Shown here: piece after piece, positions 45,771 to 55,296 of the stretch
Layout: every line of letters starts with the position of its first letter
How positions within the stretch are numbered: position 1 is the first letter of the stretch
DNA from: Lasiodiplodia sp. COLG20
Taxonomy: Eukaryota > Ascomycota > Dothideomycetes > Botryosphaeriales > Botryosphaeriaceae
DNA length: 64,000 nucleotides
Direction: 5' to 3'
Assembly (NCBI GenBank): GCA_009801085.1
Contig: VNWV01000001.1
Span: 620,001-684,000, forward strand
Program-made: the position numbers and the translations under genes
Notes under the pieces: model-generated
What the model saw: only the letters and a program-made list of their open reading frames with translations
Database searches by the model: none
What the model was told of the DNA's origin: nothing

Positions 45771-46507
45771 ATACAAGAGGCTTACCGCCATCGATGTCAC
45801 TATTCATCTAACCTAGTATATTGACCGTATATACCTCGAGATAAGAAAATGGGGTTGGTTGCAAGACCGTGCTGAAGTCTTAGCACTCGGCGCCACGTCT
45901 CGCCCAAGTCTGTCTCTGCCGGTCTTCTCCGACGCGGGTTTGCCGTGACCGTAATCCATGTCGCTTTGGTTAGCAGGCCCGTGTTGCCCCTGTTGATAGA
46001 GATACCGGCCCAAGCCAACAATGAAGGGCCATGGGACATCCCGGCATTCACGCTATTGCGGGCAATGGCCTACGATAAGCTCGGACTTCCGCAGCGAAAG
46101 TGTCAGATAGGACTAAGGGTTCGTGACGTTGTTCCGAATAGCCACAGTCGGCATTTCCGAGTGGCGCTCGACAGTACTTCGCGGTGCGGGAGAAGGCTGC
46201 TGCGCAAGCGGGAGTTCCCATGTGCAGCCAAGTAAATGGACAGTACGTATACGCATCGAAGAACAATTGCCTGCAATGGTAAATGATCCAGCCAGCTAGT
46301 TGCCCGTTGGGTGTCAAAGAACATCAGCTGATTTGTGCCGTTACAGCAAAGCGAATTTCGGAAGAGAGCGGAGCCGTTCTGCATCCACAACGCATCTGGT
46401 GTCTTGGCCCACGGTTGGGTTCATGGTAGGTTCAGGTCGACTGGGGACTAAGGGCTGCGGGTATTAAAGCGGGATGGCGATGACCGCATTTCCTGGGCGA
46501 TTTGCTG

Positions 46508-47186
46508 CTACAAAGCATCATCGTCGCTCTCATCTGAGTATTCTTGCACATCCTCCTCGCTCTCATCAGCTGACCCACGATCATGATTGGCTGGGGGTTT
46601 CTTGGCTCGAGCCCTACTCTAGGTGTTAGAAGCTGCGCTTTAGTGCGGAAAAATAGTGATCATGGACGTACTTGGCGTCGGCCTTGCGCAGCTCCCAATC
46701 TTTGACTATGGCTTCACTAGCAAAGGCCTTAGGCTCCCAAGTGTCTTGGTAGACCTCACCGGTCTTTGGGTCGTCCTCCCACGAGATTTTGTAGGAGTGG
46801 TCATTTTCAGCGACTATCCCCTGGGCAGACCACTCTTTGCCCGCTTTATCCTGCTTCCACTGGGTAACTAGTGCACGGTTGGCACAAGCTTTAGGGTGCC
46901 AGCTCGGCTCGTAGAGCTTCTTGGTCTTTGGATTGATCTCGTCCCACTCGATGAGATAGTTGGCCTTGTCCTCGTCAAGGATGCGTTTCGCTGGGTAGCT
47001 TTGTCCTTCATCAACGCCGGCTTTGGCACGCTTGCGCTTTGGAGTTTTGGAGGAAGGACGAACACGCTGCGGAGGTCGACCGCGTTTGCGCTCCATCATC
47101 GGAGGTGGAGAGGTTGAGGTAGGGCGAATACGGTGGGGGGAGATAGGCGGGACCTTCTTTAGTCTGTGTGGAAGACTCTTTGGCAT
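46508..47186 (-). CDS. Small nuclear protein with two chromo-like modules
   Basis: Two exons are inferred, 46672-47186 and 46508-46616, giving 207 residues. The ~55-residue N-terminus is very basic and Pro-rich (RKRGRPPQRVRPSSKTPKRKR), with an AT-hook-like RGRPP and nuclear-localisation character. Two similar modules follow. The first (about residues 66-110) reads AKRILDEDKANYLIEWDE ... YEPSWHPKACANRALVTQW. The second (about 118-165) reads AQGIVAENDHSYKISWEDD ... YQDTWEPKAFASEAIVKDW. Both have the chromodomain pattern of an aromatic, the LIEW/KISW strand and W-x-P-K before the final helix. The second exon gives an acidic tail (SADESEEDVQEYSDESDDDAL). The exon joint uses an unusual TAGAG acceptor; without splicing, the protein ends 20 residues later in an unrelated tail. 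It may bind modified histones, but the target is unknown. Confidence 0.7.
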
Positions 47187-47571
47187 TATGCTGTGTTGTT
47201 GGTTTGTGCAGGTGTATTGCGTCGGGTTGCAAATATTTAGTGCGATTGTGTTGCTGGTCAAAAGTTTGGGGAGGAAGACGCGCCGACGCGTTAAGCACCT
47301 GCAGGAGCTCGGTCCCAGTCGACGCACGCACAGACCCCTGTTCTCTCGTGACATGTCTGTATCACCCCCGCGTTTCATCACTGCAACACGAGTAGGCGTG
47401 AATATCAAAATCATCTAGATGTTGCAAAGTACTCGGAAAAGACATGGCCTCAGCCTTGGCCGCCCAACGTCAAGTTACACCAAAGACACCCGCTTCGCCC
47501 CGGAATTTCAATCGCCCACGCTTACTGCACTTTCCGCTCCGAAACTCCAACGAGCACATGCTCTTCGATCA
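47187..47571. promoter_or_regulatory. Intergenic; chromo-like gene promoter and adh 3' end
   Basis: Both flanking genes are on the minus strand. The 385 bases hold the promoter of the chromo-like gene and the terminator of the alcohol dehydrogenase gene. Nothing else was recognised. Confidence 0.4.
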
Positions 47572-48943
47572 TCAGAACTCGATGATAATCTTCAGCGCTT
47601 GGTTGGTCGAAGCCGCCTTGAATGTGCTGTAGGCGTTCATCATGTCGGTGAAAGCAAAGTCTAAACTGATCAGCCGAGGAACATTCAGCAACTAGAACGT
47701 GTACTTACTGTGAGTGATGAGTTTCTCGGCCGGCAGTCTCTTGGCCGCCAAAAGCTTCAAAAGCATCGGCACCGTCGCCGTGTCGACCAATCTCGTGGTG
47801 ATTGCTACATGATATCAGCTTTGAACACGTTCCCATAGAAAATGACGTTGAAAATGGGCACCTACAAATATTCTTGTCCCACAGCTTCTCCAGGTGCAAA
47901 TCGACCTTGGTGCCGTGCACACCAACATTGGCGATGGTGCCGCCAGGCCCAACGAGCTCCTGGCATTGATGGAACGTCTGCGGGATGCCGACAACCTCGA
48001 GCACAGCATCGCAGCCACGTCCTTCGGTCAAGCGCATGACCGTCTCCTCGGCCTGCGGAGGCGTGGCAGTAGCGTGTGCGCCGAGCTCGCGGGCGAGCTT
48101 CAGCCTGTTCTCGTCGTAGTCGATGACGATGATGAGACCGGGCGAGTAGAGCTGGGCCGTCAGCAAGGCCGCCAGACCGACGGGGCCCGCGCCGATGATG
48201 AGCATCGAACATCCAGGCTCGACCTTCGCGTTCAGGACACCGCACTCGAAGCCCGTGGGCAAGATGTCGCTCAGCATGACGGCCAGCTTTGGGTCCACGC
48301 CCTCGGGGACCTTGTACAGAGACGTTTCGGCATTCGGGATGCGCACGTACTCGGCCTGCGTGCCGTCGAGCGTGTTGCCCAGCACCCATCCGCCTGTGTC
48401 GCACTGCGAATGCATCCCGCGCCGGCAGTAGTGGCACGTTCCGCATGCCGTGATGGCCGGGATTAGCACTAGATCGCCCTCCTTGAACTTGCTGATGGAT
48501 GAGCCCGCCTGAGAAATGACGCCGACACCTTCGTGCCCAAGCACCCGCCCAGGCTCGCACGACGGCACGTCGCCCTTCATGATGTGCAGGTCCGTCCCGC
48601 AGATGGTCGTGTATTTGAGCTGCACAATGGCATCGCCTGGAGCCTGGAGCTCTGGCACCGGCCGCTCTTCCAGCGCAACGCCACCATCGGGGCCGTTGTA
48701 GACGAGAGCTTTCATGGTCGAGGCGCGCGCCAATTGCTGAATTGGACGAAAGGTCGCCGGCTGGTGTCTGCTAAAGTTGCTGGGAGTGGGCCGGCAGGTC
48801 TTGGTTGCTGCTGCTGGCACATATGCTATGTTGCGCTGCTGCACAAGGCGGTTCCGCACCGCCGCGGATGCGCGGGTGCTAACGCGGGGAAGCACACCCG
48901 AGCATCTGGGAATGCATCTCTGCGCCCGGAGAGATGGAAGCAT
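47572..48943 (-). CDS. Zinc-dependent alcohol dehydrogenase (MDR family), probably mitochondrial
   Basis: This enzyme should oxidise a primary or secondary alcohol with NAD(P)+. Three exons are inferred: 47866-48943, 47709-47804 and 47572-47660, giving 420 residues. The catalytic core starts at MKALVYNGPDGG (residue ~77). Catalytic zinc ligands appear in CGTDLHIMKGD and GHEGVG. The structural zinc site is CGTCHYCRRGMHSQC, and the cofactor loop is IIGAGPVGLAA. The end reads ITTRLVDTATVPMLLKLLA, then FAFTDMMNAYSTFKAAS, typical of zinc alcohol dehydrogenases that act on secondary or short-chain alcohols. The ~76 residues before the core are Arg/Ala/Ser-rich with almost no acidic residues and resemble a mitochondrial presequence; an ATG at 48715 would omit it. 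The two C-terminal exons are essential, since the unspliced frame ends in unrelated sequence. Confidence 0.9.
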
Positions 48944-49652
48944 GAGGGGCGCAATTGGTGTGCTGGTAGTGTTAGAGTTGGCGTAAAGGGGGGATGAATG
49001 TGGCTATGATGGTCGAATGGAGGTGTGGTAGGCCGACAAGTTTGAGAGCCAGGCATAGACGGCAGGTAGATATGTCATTTTGAGTGCGGGGTTCCGTACG
49101 CCGCAGAGGATTCGTAGATCCTGGACAAGGGTGGTGCAATCATCACCAGAGTTGTCACCAGATGTCACGATGGTGTCGGGGCAAAGGATCTGAAGAACAG
49201 GCCATTCTTCGCGTCAGCTGCGATTCATTGAGGCACGGACATTACCATTGACCCGTCTAGGTTGTTCGATGTGGCTGGATCTGCAGACATGCATGACTCT
49301 GTACATGAGGTGTTCGCCGCTTGGCGACTCGGATGGATCGGTAAAGCCCGGATGGCCCTCCGCTTCTGGTAACCCTTTTAGTTCATCTGTTAGGCATGGG
49401 CACGAATTGGCAGTTGTCCTGCCGTTCCAACTGCAAGTTTTCTGTGGGTCTTTGCGGGGAAACCCTGTGCAGGGGCGACGATGCCGCAAGGCTCGACGTG
49501 GGGAAATAAGCTTTGCGAGCAAGCTTCAGAAAAGAACCGGCTATTGTAGAACAAAGGAGGAGGAACATATTGTGCAAATAAAAATTTCGTTTTTTTTTTT
49601 CACCAGCTTTGTTACCTATCAAGGTCTTGCTGCTGTTGTAAATTATGGTATC
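48944..49652. promoter_or_regulatory. Intergenic; promoter of the alcohol dehydrogenase
   Basis: Both neighbours are on the minus strand; this stretch carries the alcohol dehydrogenase promoter and the ETF-QO 3' end, with an A/T tract near 49580-49600. No gene is supported. Confidence 0.4.
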
Positions 49653-51591
49653 TTATGTCATGTAGTACTTGGGACCGTCGCCACCGGTGGGGCAAACCCA
49701 GTTGATGTCCTGCGAAGGGGCCTTGATGTCACACGTCTTGCAGTGAACGCAGCTGTTATTCGAGTTAGCAAGGAGTATTCTAGGCAAGTGGGGAGAGAAC
49801 GTACTTCTGGGAATTAATTTGGAACCTCACGCCAAGGTCCTTGCTCTCATCCTCCACGTATTCGTACACACCGGCGGGGCAGAACCGGTTTTCAACGCCC
49901 TTGAATCGGGGCCACTCCTTGAGCGCGTGCGCATCCCAGTCCTTGACTTGCAGGTGAACTGGTTGGTCCTCCTCGTGGTTGGTACCAGAGCGGCTGACGC
50001 TGGTCAAAATGTCAAAGCTGATCTTGCCGTCCGGCTTGGGATACTCGATCTTTTGGCTCTGATCGGCAAGCTTAGTGGCGGCGTAGTCGGGCTTCCCATG
50101 TTTGAAAGTCCACGGTTCCTTGCCCTTGAGGACGAATGCTGTGATTCCCGAGTACAAAACACCACCGTACAGACCTAGCGGGTTGTGGAAAGAGGGGCGC
50201 ATGTTGCGGACTTCCTTCAATTCGCTCCAGATCGTCGAATTCCGCAACTTGTCTTCGTAGTCGTACAGGAAAATAGTTCCGTCATCCGAATTGGCGCTAA
50301 GAGCCGTGTATGCGGCTTCAGCGGCCAGCATTCCCGACTGCATCGCTGTGTGTGTACCCTTGATTTTAGGGAGATTGAGGAAACCGGCAGTATCGCCAAT
50401 CAGAGCGCCGCCAGGGAATGCACACTTCGGAATTGACTGAAACCCGCCCTCGTTCAGGGTACGGGCTGCATATGAGATGCACTTGCCTCCCTCGAGATAC
50501 TTCCTGTAGAACGGGTGCTGCTTCATCTTCTGGAACTCTCCGTAAGGGGAGAGCCAAGGGTTGGGGTAGTCCAATCCAACAACCAGACCGATGCTAACCA
50601 TGTTGTCGCCGAAGTGATACATCCAGCCGCCGCCGTATGTGTCCTTGGGAAGCGGGTATCCGAGCGAGTGAGCCACCAGACCAGATTCGAATTTCTCGGG
50701 GTCAATTTCCCAGACTTCCTTGATGCCAAGGCCGTAGGTCTGATGTTCCGAGTCCCTCCTCAAGTCGTACTTCTTGACGACCTGCTTGGTCAGACTACCG
50801 TGGCAGCCTTCAGCGAGGAGTGTGCACCGGGCGTGGAACTCCATGCCGCGCTCGAACGAATCCTTGGGGGTGCCATCCCTGGCAATGCCCTGGTCATTCG
50901 TTGCCACACCCTTGACGGAGCCATCGGGGGTGTAGAGGATCTCGGAGGCAGAGAAGCCCGGGTAGATCTCCACACCAACCTCCTCGGCACGCTCGCCAAG
51001 CCACTTGACCAATTGGTTCAAACTTATAATGTAGTTGCCGTGGTTGTTCATCTGCGGGGGCACAGGTAGCCAGACGGACTTGTTCGAGGTGAGGAAGCGC
51101 ATCATCTCTTTCTTTGCAGGGGTGGCGTGCTCGAAGCGGTTGGGGTTCTCTTCCGAGTTCCAGTCGGGTAAGAGCTGGTCTAGGGCGGTAGGCTGGACGA
51201 CATTTCCGGACACAATGTGGTCTCCTATCTCGCCGGCCTTCTCTAACAGCAGAACGCGGAAGTCTTCATTGCCTGCTTCGTTGGCGAGCTGCTTCAGGCG
51301 AATGGCGGCGCTGAGGCCTGCGGGTCCGCCGCCGATGATGCAAACATCGACTTGATCAGCCTCGCGGTCAATTTGACTGGGGTCGAAGGAATCGTCGACA
51401 TCGGCTAGGCGCGTGCGGGCGGTGTTCGAGAGAGTTCGCCTCTGGCCGGCGACGCGAAGGGCTGGTCTGTAGGCGCGGAGAGGCGAGCGGGTGGTCGGCG
51501 CAGCAAAAGGTAGTGCGGAAAGCCGAGCGGGCAAAATGCGCGGGACGAGGGCGCGCCGCAGGGCTGATGGAGTAACTATCCTGGACGCCAT
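49653..51591 (-). CDS. Electron-transfer-flavoprotein:ubiquinone oxidoreductase (ETF-QO)
   Basis: This inner mitochondrial membrane protein passes electrons from reduced ETF (fatty-acid and amino-acid oxidation) to ubiquinone. Two exons are inferred, 49805-51591 and 49653-49752, giving 628 residues. The N-terminus ([19 protein letters not shown]...) is a clear mitochondrial presequence. The FAD motif is [13 protein letters not shown], followed by [10 protein letters not shown], the membrane-surface loop region ([16 protein letters not shown]) and [13 protein letters not shown]. The C-terminal 4Fe-4S cluster has all four cysteines: one in FCPAGVYEY and three in NCVHCKTC, with [13 protein letters not shown] at the end. 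The last 33 residues come from a second exon, joined by a 52-nt intron; without it the cluster would be incomplete. The first ATG of the open frame at 51780 is not used, because the peptide before 51591 is not conserved. Confidence 0.95.
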
Positions 51592-52689
51592 GGTGAAAGG
51601 AGATGTGCTGCACCCCGCAAAAGCATCAGGGCAGGAGGCTATTGAAAGCGGCCGCGGGCCGGGGAAAGCTCTATGACGCCGACGGGCAAGGGCCGAGGTT
51701 GCCGTGGTGGGCGCGCGTGAAGATTTGCCGCAGGGGTGCCTGCGCCGGACCGTATGTAACCGCGGCCAGCCAAACAGCATCGAGCAGATTGTCAGCCCCT
51801 GGCCAACCTCACTCCAACTCCCGTCTGATCAGGAAGGCCATCCCGCGCTTTCCTGGCCGCCAGGCCCACGCTTTGGCGTTCCGCTATGGACGGCGGTGCG
51901 ACTCTCACGGGAGCCCTAAAGACTCATCAAACTTGTGGATCCTTTCGCTCCATGTCTTATGATGCTCGCGCCATGGCAATTCGTTGAGTCGGTGGATCGA
52001 GTGTGAGTGGATTCTGCGATATCGCTCTCATAGACAGCGCCGAGAGCGCTTCGACGACGAGCTTGCGAGGCGAAATCGGCCCTCCCACTTCCCCGACTCC
52101 TGTCGAGCCTTTCTTTTCTGTCAATGTGATTGCATGTGCGGCAGCCCTGGTTGAGGGTCGCAAGAGCATGATGACGCGCAGGCGATCGTCTATCTTTGGT
52201 ACACGATACTGGAAAGAGTGGCACATTGAGCGAAGGGGCTGTACATGTACAAAGAAGCCCCTACCATGGACAAGGGCGAGCGTATCTACACGTCCGTTAA
52301 GAGAGGCTGGATTTGACAGGCCGTGGAATCATGCGTGCCTTCGCAACAGGCCGCGAACATTTGAGCTCAACGAAGGGAACGCCTTACTAACGGGGGCAGC
52401 TGAAGCATATATCGAGATGCATTTGCACATCTACGTCCAGAGGCTTGCTTCAGCTGCTCTTAGGAGGCAGTGTTCTTCTTCGTGGCTCGAATATTCGGTC
52501 GGTGTTGTCTCACACACATTGCTCCTTCCGCAGGTAGTGATTCGGTGTGGATGGAGGCAAGAACTCAGTCTGCGCTTTCCCTAGCTGTATTTCCGTCGAG
52601 TGGGGTGGTTCTGTAGCTTCAGGTCTTCTCCACGTCCTTCTCCATTCTTCGTGTTTTCCATTATCAAGCGAGTGACAGCGTGGGTGAAG
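51592..52689. promoter_or_regulatory. Divergent intergenic region with hairpin element
   Basis: This ~1.1 kb region contains promoters for ETF-QO (minus) and the disordered unknown protein (plus). It holds hairpin copy C. No gene is supported; open frames near 52003-52584 have no domain. Confidence 0.4.
52384..52470. mobile_element. Miniature inverted-repeat element, copy C (degenerate)
   Basis: Perfect 11-base inverted repeats GCAGCTGAAGC (52397-52407) and GCTTCAGCTGC (52448-52458) flank an inner part containing ACGTCCAGAGGCTTGC. In reverse complement this aligns to copy B (AGCAAG..TCTGGACGT.GATG). The element boundaries are estimated, because the outer arms have diverged. It is the oldest-looking of the three copies. 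Confidence 0.5.
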
Positions 52690-54666
52690 ATGGAGAAGCA
52701 TATCGAGGCACCCAACTTTGAGCTGCTGCGGGCAAAATGGGAAGCACAGCAGCAGGGCAACCCAAACAACGACTCGTTGTCACCCACCACCCCGGGCCGC
52801 ACACCTGCCCAGCAACGCCAGTTCTACACTTCTTCAAGCGAAACACGCGATTCCAAGATCCGCCGCTTCAGCTCCTTTGCCGCTTTCACAACCCCCATCA
52901 ACCCATTTGCCCGCCGCGATCGAGTCGGCATGCCTTTTCCCAAGTCGCCCTCGTACAAGGCCCTCGTCGCTCCCGACGAGCGCGAGGAGCCTCCATCTCC
53001 TTTAAAGCGCCGTCACGGAAGCAGGCTCCCGTCCTTCAAGACCGCCTCACACGCCATGCCACCGCCGCCATTGCCAGCTGCACAGGCCAACACCGAAGCT
53101 CCTCAGCGCCGGTCCATGGTGCGCCTTCCCAGGAGCCAGACAACCAGCAACATCCCGCTGCTCACAGCTAGCGCTCCCGAGCCTGTGCAGCGATCTCCCG
53201 TGAGGCGTCCACCGTCTGGCATTCCGTCGCGCAAGGCGACGGGACTGAGACAGCCATCGCAATCAGCGAGCAACCTTATCCGCAGCAGACCGCCTACACC
53301 CCATCGCAGTGCTGACGAGCCAATGCCCGTCACTGCCCAGTCCACGAACAATCTAATTTCTCTGACTTCCTTAAACTCATTTGCCAACATCCGCAGCAAG
53401 CTGCCCACGCCCGCTATGAACAAGGAGGCAAGGCAGTTAGGAACGGCGACCAAAATGTTCGGAGGCATGGTGAAAGCACAGAGGGCCAGAGACAAGCGCT
53501 CGTACACGCAGCCTAACCTTACGAGTGCGACGACCATGTCGTCTCAGTTCACCACGCCACGAAAGACGGCCTTCAGGGAAGAGTTCGCTACAAAGACGCC
53601 GCGCTACATGGCAAGCGAGAATGCCAAGCCGTTATCTCTCACAGATGATCTCTTTGCTCCAGCCGATGGACTTGAGGTCACAGAAGTAGTAGGTGATGAA
53701 GAGCTCAGGCGGTACGGGGCGAGAGTGGAAGATTGGGGAAGCCCGCAGGCTATTGAGACACCTCCGACCATCAAGCCCAACAAGACATCCGGCACTGCTC
53801 ACGGCAGACGCCCCTCACAGGTTCCTCGTCTACACTCCTCAGGCTCTCTTCCCCAAAATGGTCTTCTTGCGCCGCTCTCTCCGCCATTACCTCGAACGCC
53901 GCGTCACTCGACCGCTCATAGTCAATCTCTGCTTTCCCCCGGCAGCGGCGCCAATCCGCCCACCATCCTACGCCATTCGCACTTATCGCCCTGCTTGGAA
54001 GACTCTCACACGAATCCGAGGACGACAATCCGCTTCATCTCCACCGGTCAGCTCCGCGCATGGTCGCCTCCATCGTCCCCAACACCGACACACTCTTCCC
54101 ATTCGTCATCCTTCCAAGCCCTACCTCCGTCTCCGACACCCACCAGCGGCGGTGGCAGTGTCTATGGCGCCCTGCCTCCGACGCATGCGCTCGTCAACAC
54201 CGCACAGCCTTCAGCCTACTGGGCAGGCCGCTTCGCATCGTGCTTCGACCGGCTGCGCTTCGAGGCCTTCTACACCGAGGGCCGCGCCTTCCGACTCTCC
54301 GGCCGCGTGTCGGACACGTTCGGCGCCTTTGTCGACGGCAGCGAGGAGACCCGTGCCCGCCGTGTATTCAGTGAACTATCCGCCTGCTGCCGCACCGACG
54401 AGGCGGCCCGCAGCTTGCGCGACTTTCAGACCGAGTGGGCCCGCAGGTGCGGCAGCGTCGCCTGCATGCCGCCGCCGGCGGTTATTGTGTTGGGTGGAAG
54501 TGGAGAGAGTGGAAGTGGGGGTGCCGGCAGTGGGGATGCTAGAGTGGGCGACCATATGGTGGGTGGGGGTGAAGATGGCTTGAGGGGCGGAGAGGGCAAG
54601 GGAAGGAAGACGGGCATGGGATTCATGGAGAGGCTCAGGGGTATTGCCAGAAAGACGAGCGCTTAA
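52690..54666 (+). CDS. Uncharacterised, mostly disordered protein
   Basis: A single open frame from the ATG at 52690 gives 658 residues. The N-terminus (MEKHIEAPNFELLRAKWEAQ) looks like a short conserved helix. Residues ~30-520 are rich in Ser, Pro and Thr with repeated basic-SP/TP sites such as SPLKRR, TPRKTAF and RPPTPHR, consistent with many phosphorylation sites and disorder. A compact conserved-looking segment follows near residues 535-605 (YWAGRFASCFDRLRFEAFYTEG ... RRVFSELSACCRTDEAARSL). The last ~60 residues are Gly- and Ser-rich with a basic end (MERLRGIARKTSA). No intron is needed. No family is recognised with certainty. The ORF also extends upstream to 52600, but that part is less plausible. 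Confidence 0.65.
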   Translation: MEKHIEAPNFELLRAKWEAQQQGNPNNDSLSPTTPGRTPAQQRQFYTSSSETRDSKIRRFSSFAAFTTPINPFARRDRVGMPFPKSPSYKALVAPDEREEPPSPLKRRHGSRLPSFKTASHAMPPPPLPAAQANTEAPQRRSMVRLPRSQTTSNIPLLTASAPEPVQRSPVRRPPSGIPSRKATGLRQPSQSASNLIRSRPPTPHRSADEPMPVTAQSTNNLISLTSLNSFANIRSKLPTPAMNKEARQLGTATKMFGGMVKAQRARDKRSYTQPNLTSATTMSSQFTTPRKTAFREEFATKTPRYMASENAKPLSLTDDLFAPADGLEVTEVVGDEELRRYGARVEDWGSPQAIETPPTIKPNKTSGTAHGRRPSQVPRLHSSGSLPQNGLLAPLSPPLPRTPRHSTAHSQSLLSPGSGANPPTILRHSHLSPCLEDSHTNPRTTIRFISTGQLRAWSPPSSPTPTHSSHSSSFQALPPSPTPTSGGGSVYGALPPTHALVNTAQPSAYWAGRFASCFDRLRFEAFYTEGRAFRLSGRVSDTFGAFVDGSEETRARRVFSELSACCRTDEAARSLRDFQTEWARRCGSVACMPPPAVIVLGGSGESGSGGAGSGDARVGDHMVGGGEDGLRGGEGKGRKTGMGFMERLRGIARKTSA

Positions 54667-55296
54667 TATGGTGTTGGCTTGGGTAGAGAAGAAGAGCAGC
54701 TTATGGGTTTTACGATATTTGACGACTGTACGATATCACGATGGGATTCCAAGGTATATTCGGGGGTTAGAAACGTGCTGAGATTAATGGGAAAGGAAGG
54801 GCATATGATGGGGTCGATCATTCCTTTCAGCATTCCTTAGTCAAGATGGGAATTCGTAGTACTAGGATAGAAGGGCTTCTTACGACATCATGAGTCCACG
54901 ATTGATGAGAGACGGAGAAGGCTATAAGGTAATTCAGAAACTCACAATCCGTTCTAGAAGTCAATGGATTAGACTGTTGGATGCTAATTGCGAAGTGTTG
55001 GTGGTGTACTCTTTACCGAATTGACTCGGCAGAGCACGTGGGTGCTGATATAAATTAGTTACGTTGGCTCATTTCGGCACCATCGTGAGAGTATCAACTA
55101 AAAATCGTCTTTCTCTATTGCGTACAGTAAATAGCACCTGCTTCCTGAACGCCTCATGGTCGCCTTTATCATTCTTTTTTGCCTTATCATCATCGCCCAA
55201 CGAGCCGCATCTTTCGTTGGTGTAGACAACACCATCTACTTGCCTTATTAGTCCCGCGAGGAGCCAGGGAAAAGGGAGAAAATCCAACACCTCCTC
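54667..55296. other. Intergenic region between convergent genes
   Basis: About 630 AT-richer bases between convergent 3' ends. They should contain the two transcription terminators. No gene or repeat was recognised. Confidence 0.4.

Larger units (their letters stand above)
45407..46507. other. Intergenic region with hairpin element and CTT microsatellite
   Basis: About 1.1 kb between convergent genes. It holds the hairpin copy B and a CTT tract, both listed separately, and otherwise only short open frames such as 45945-46235 without domain content. Confidence 0.4.
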
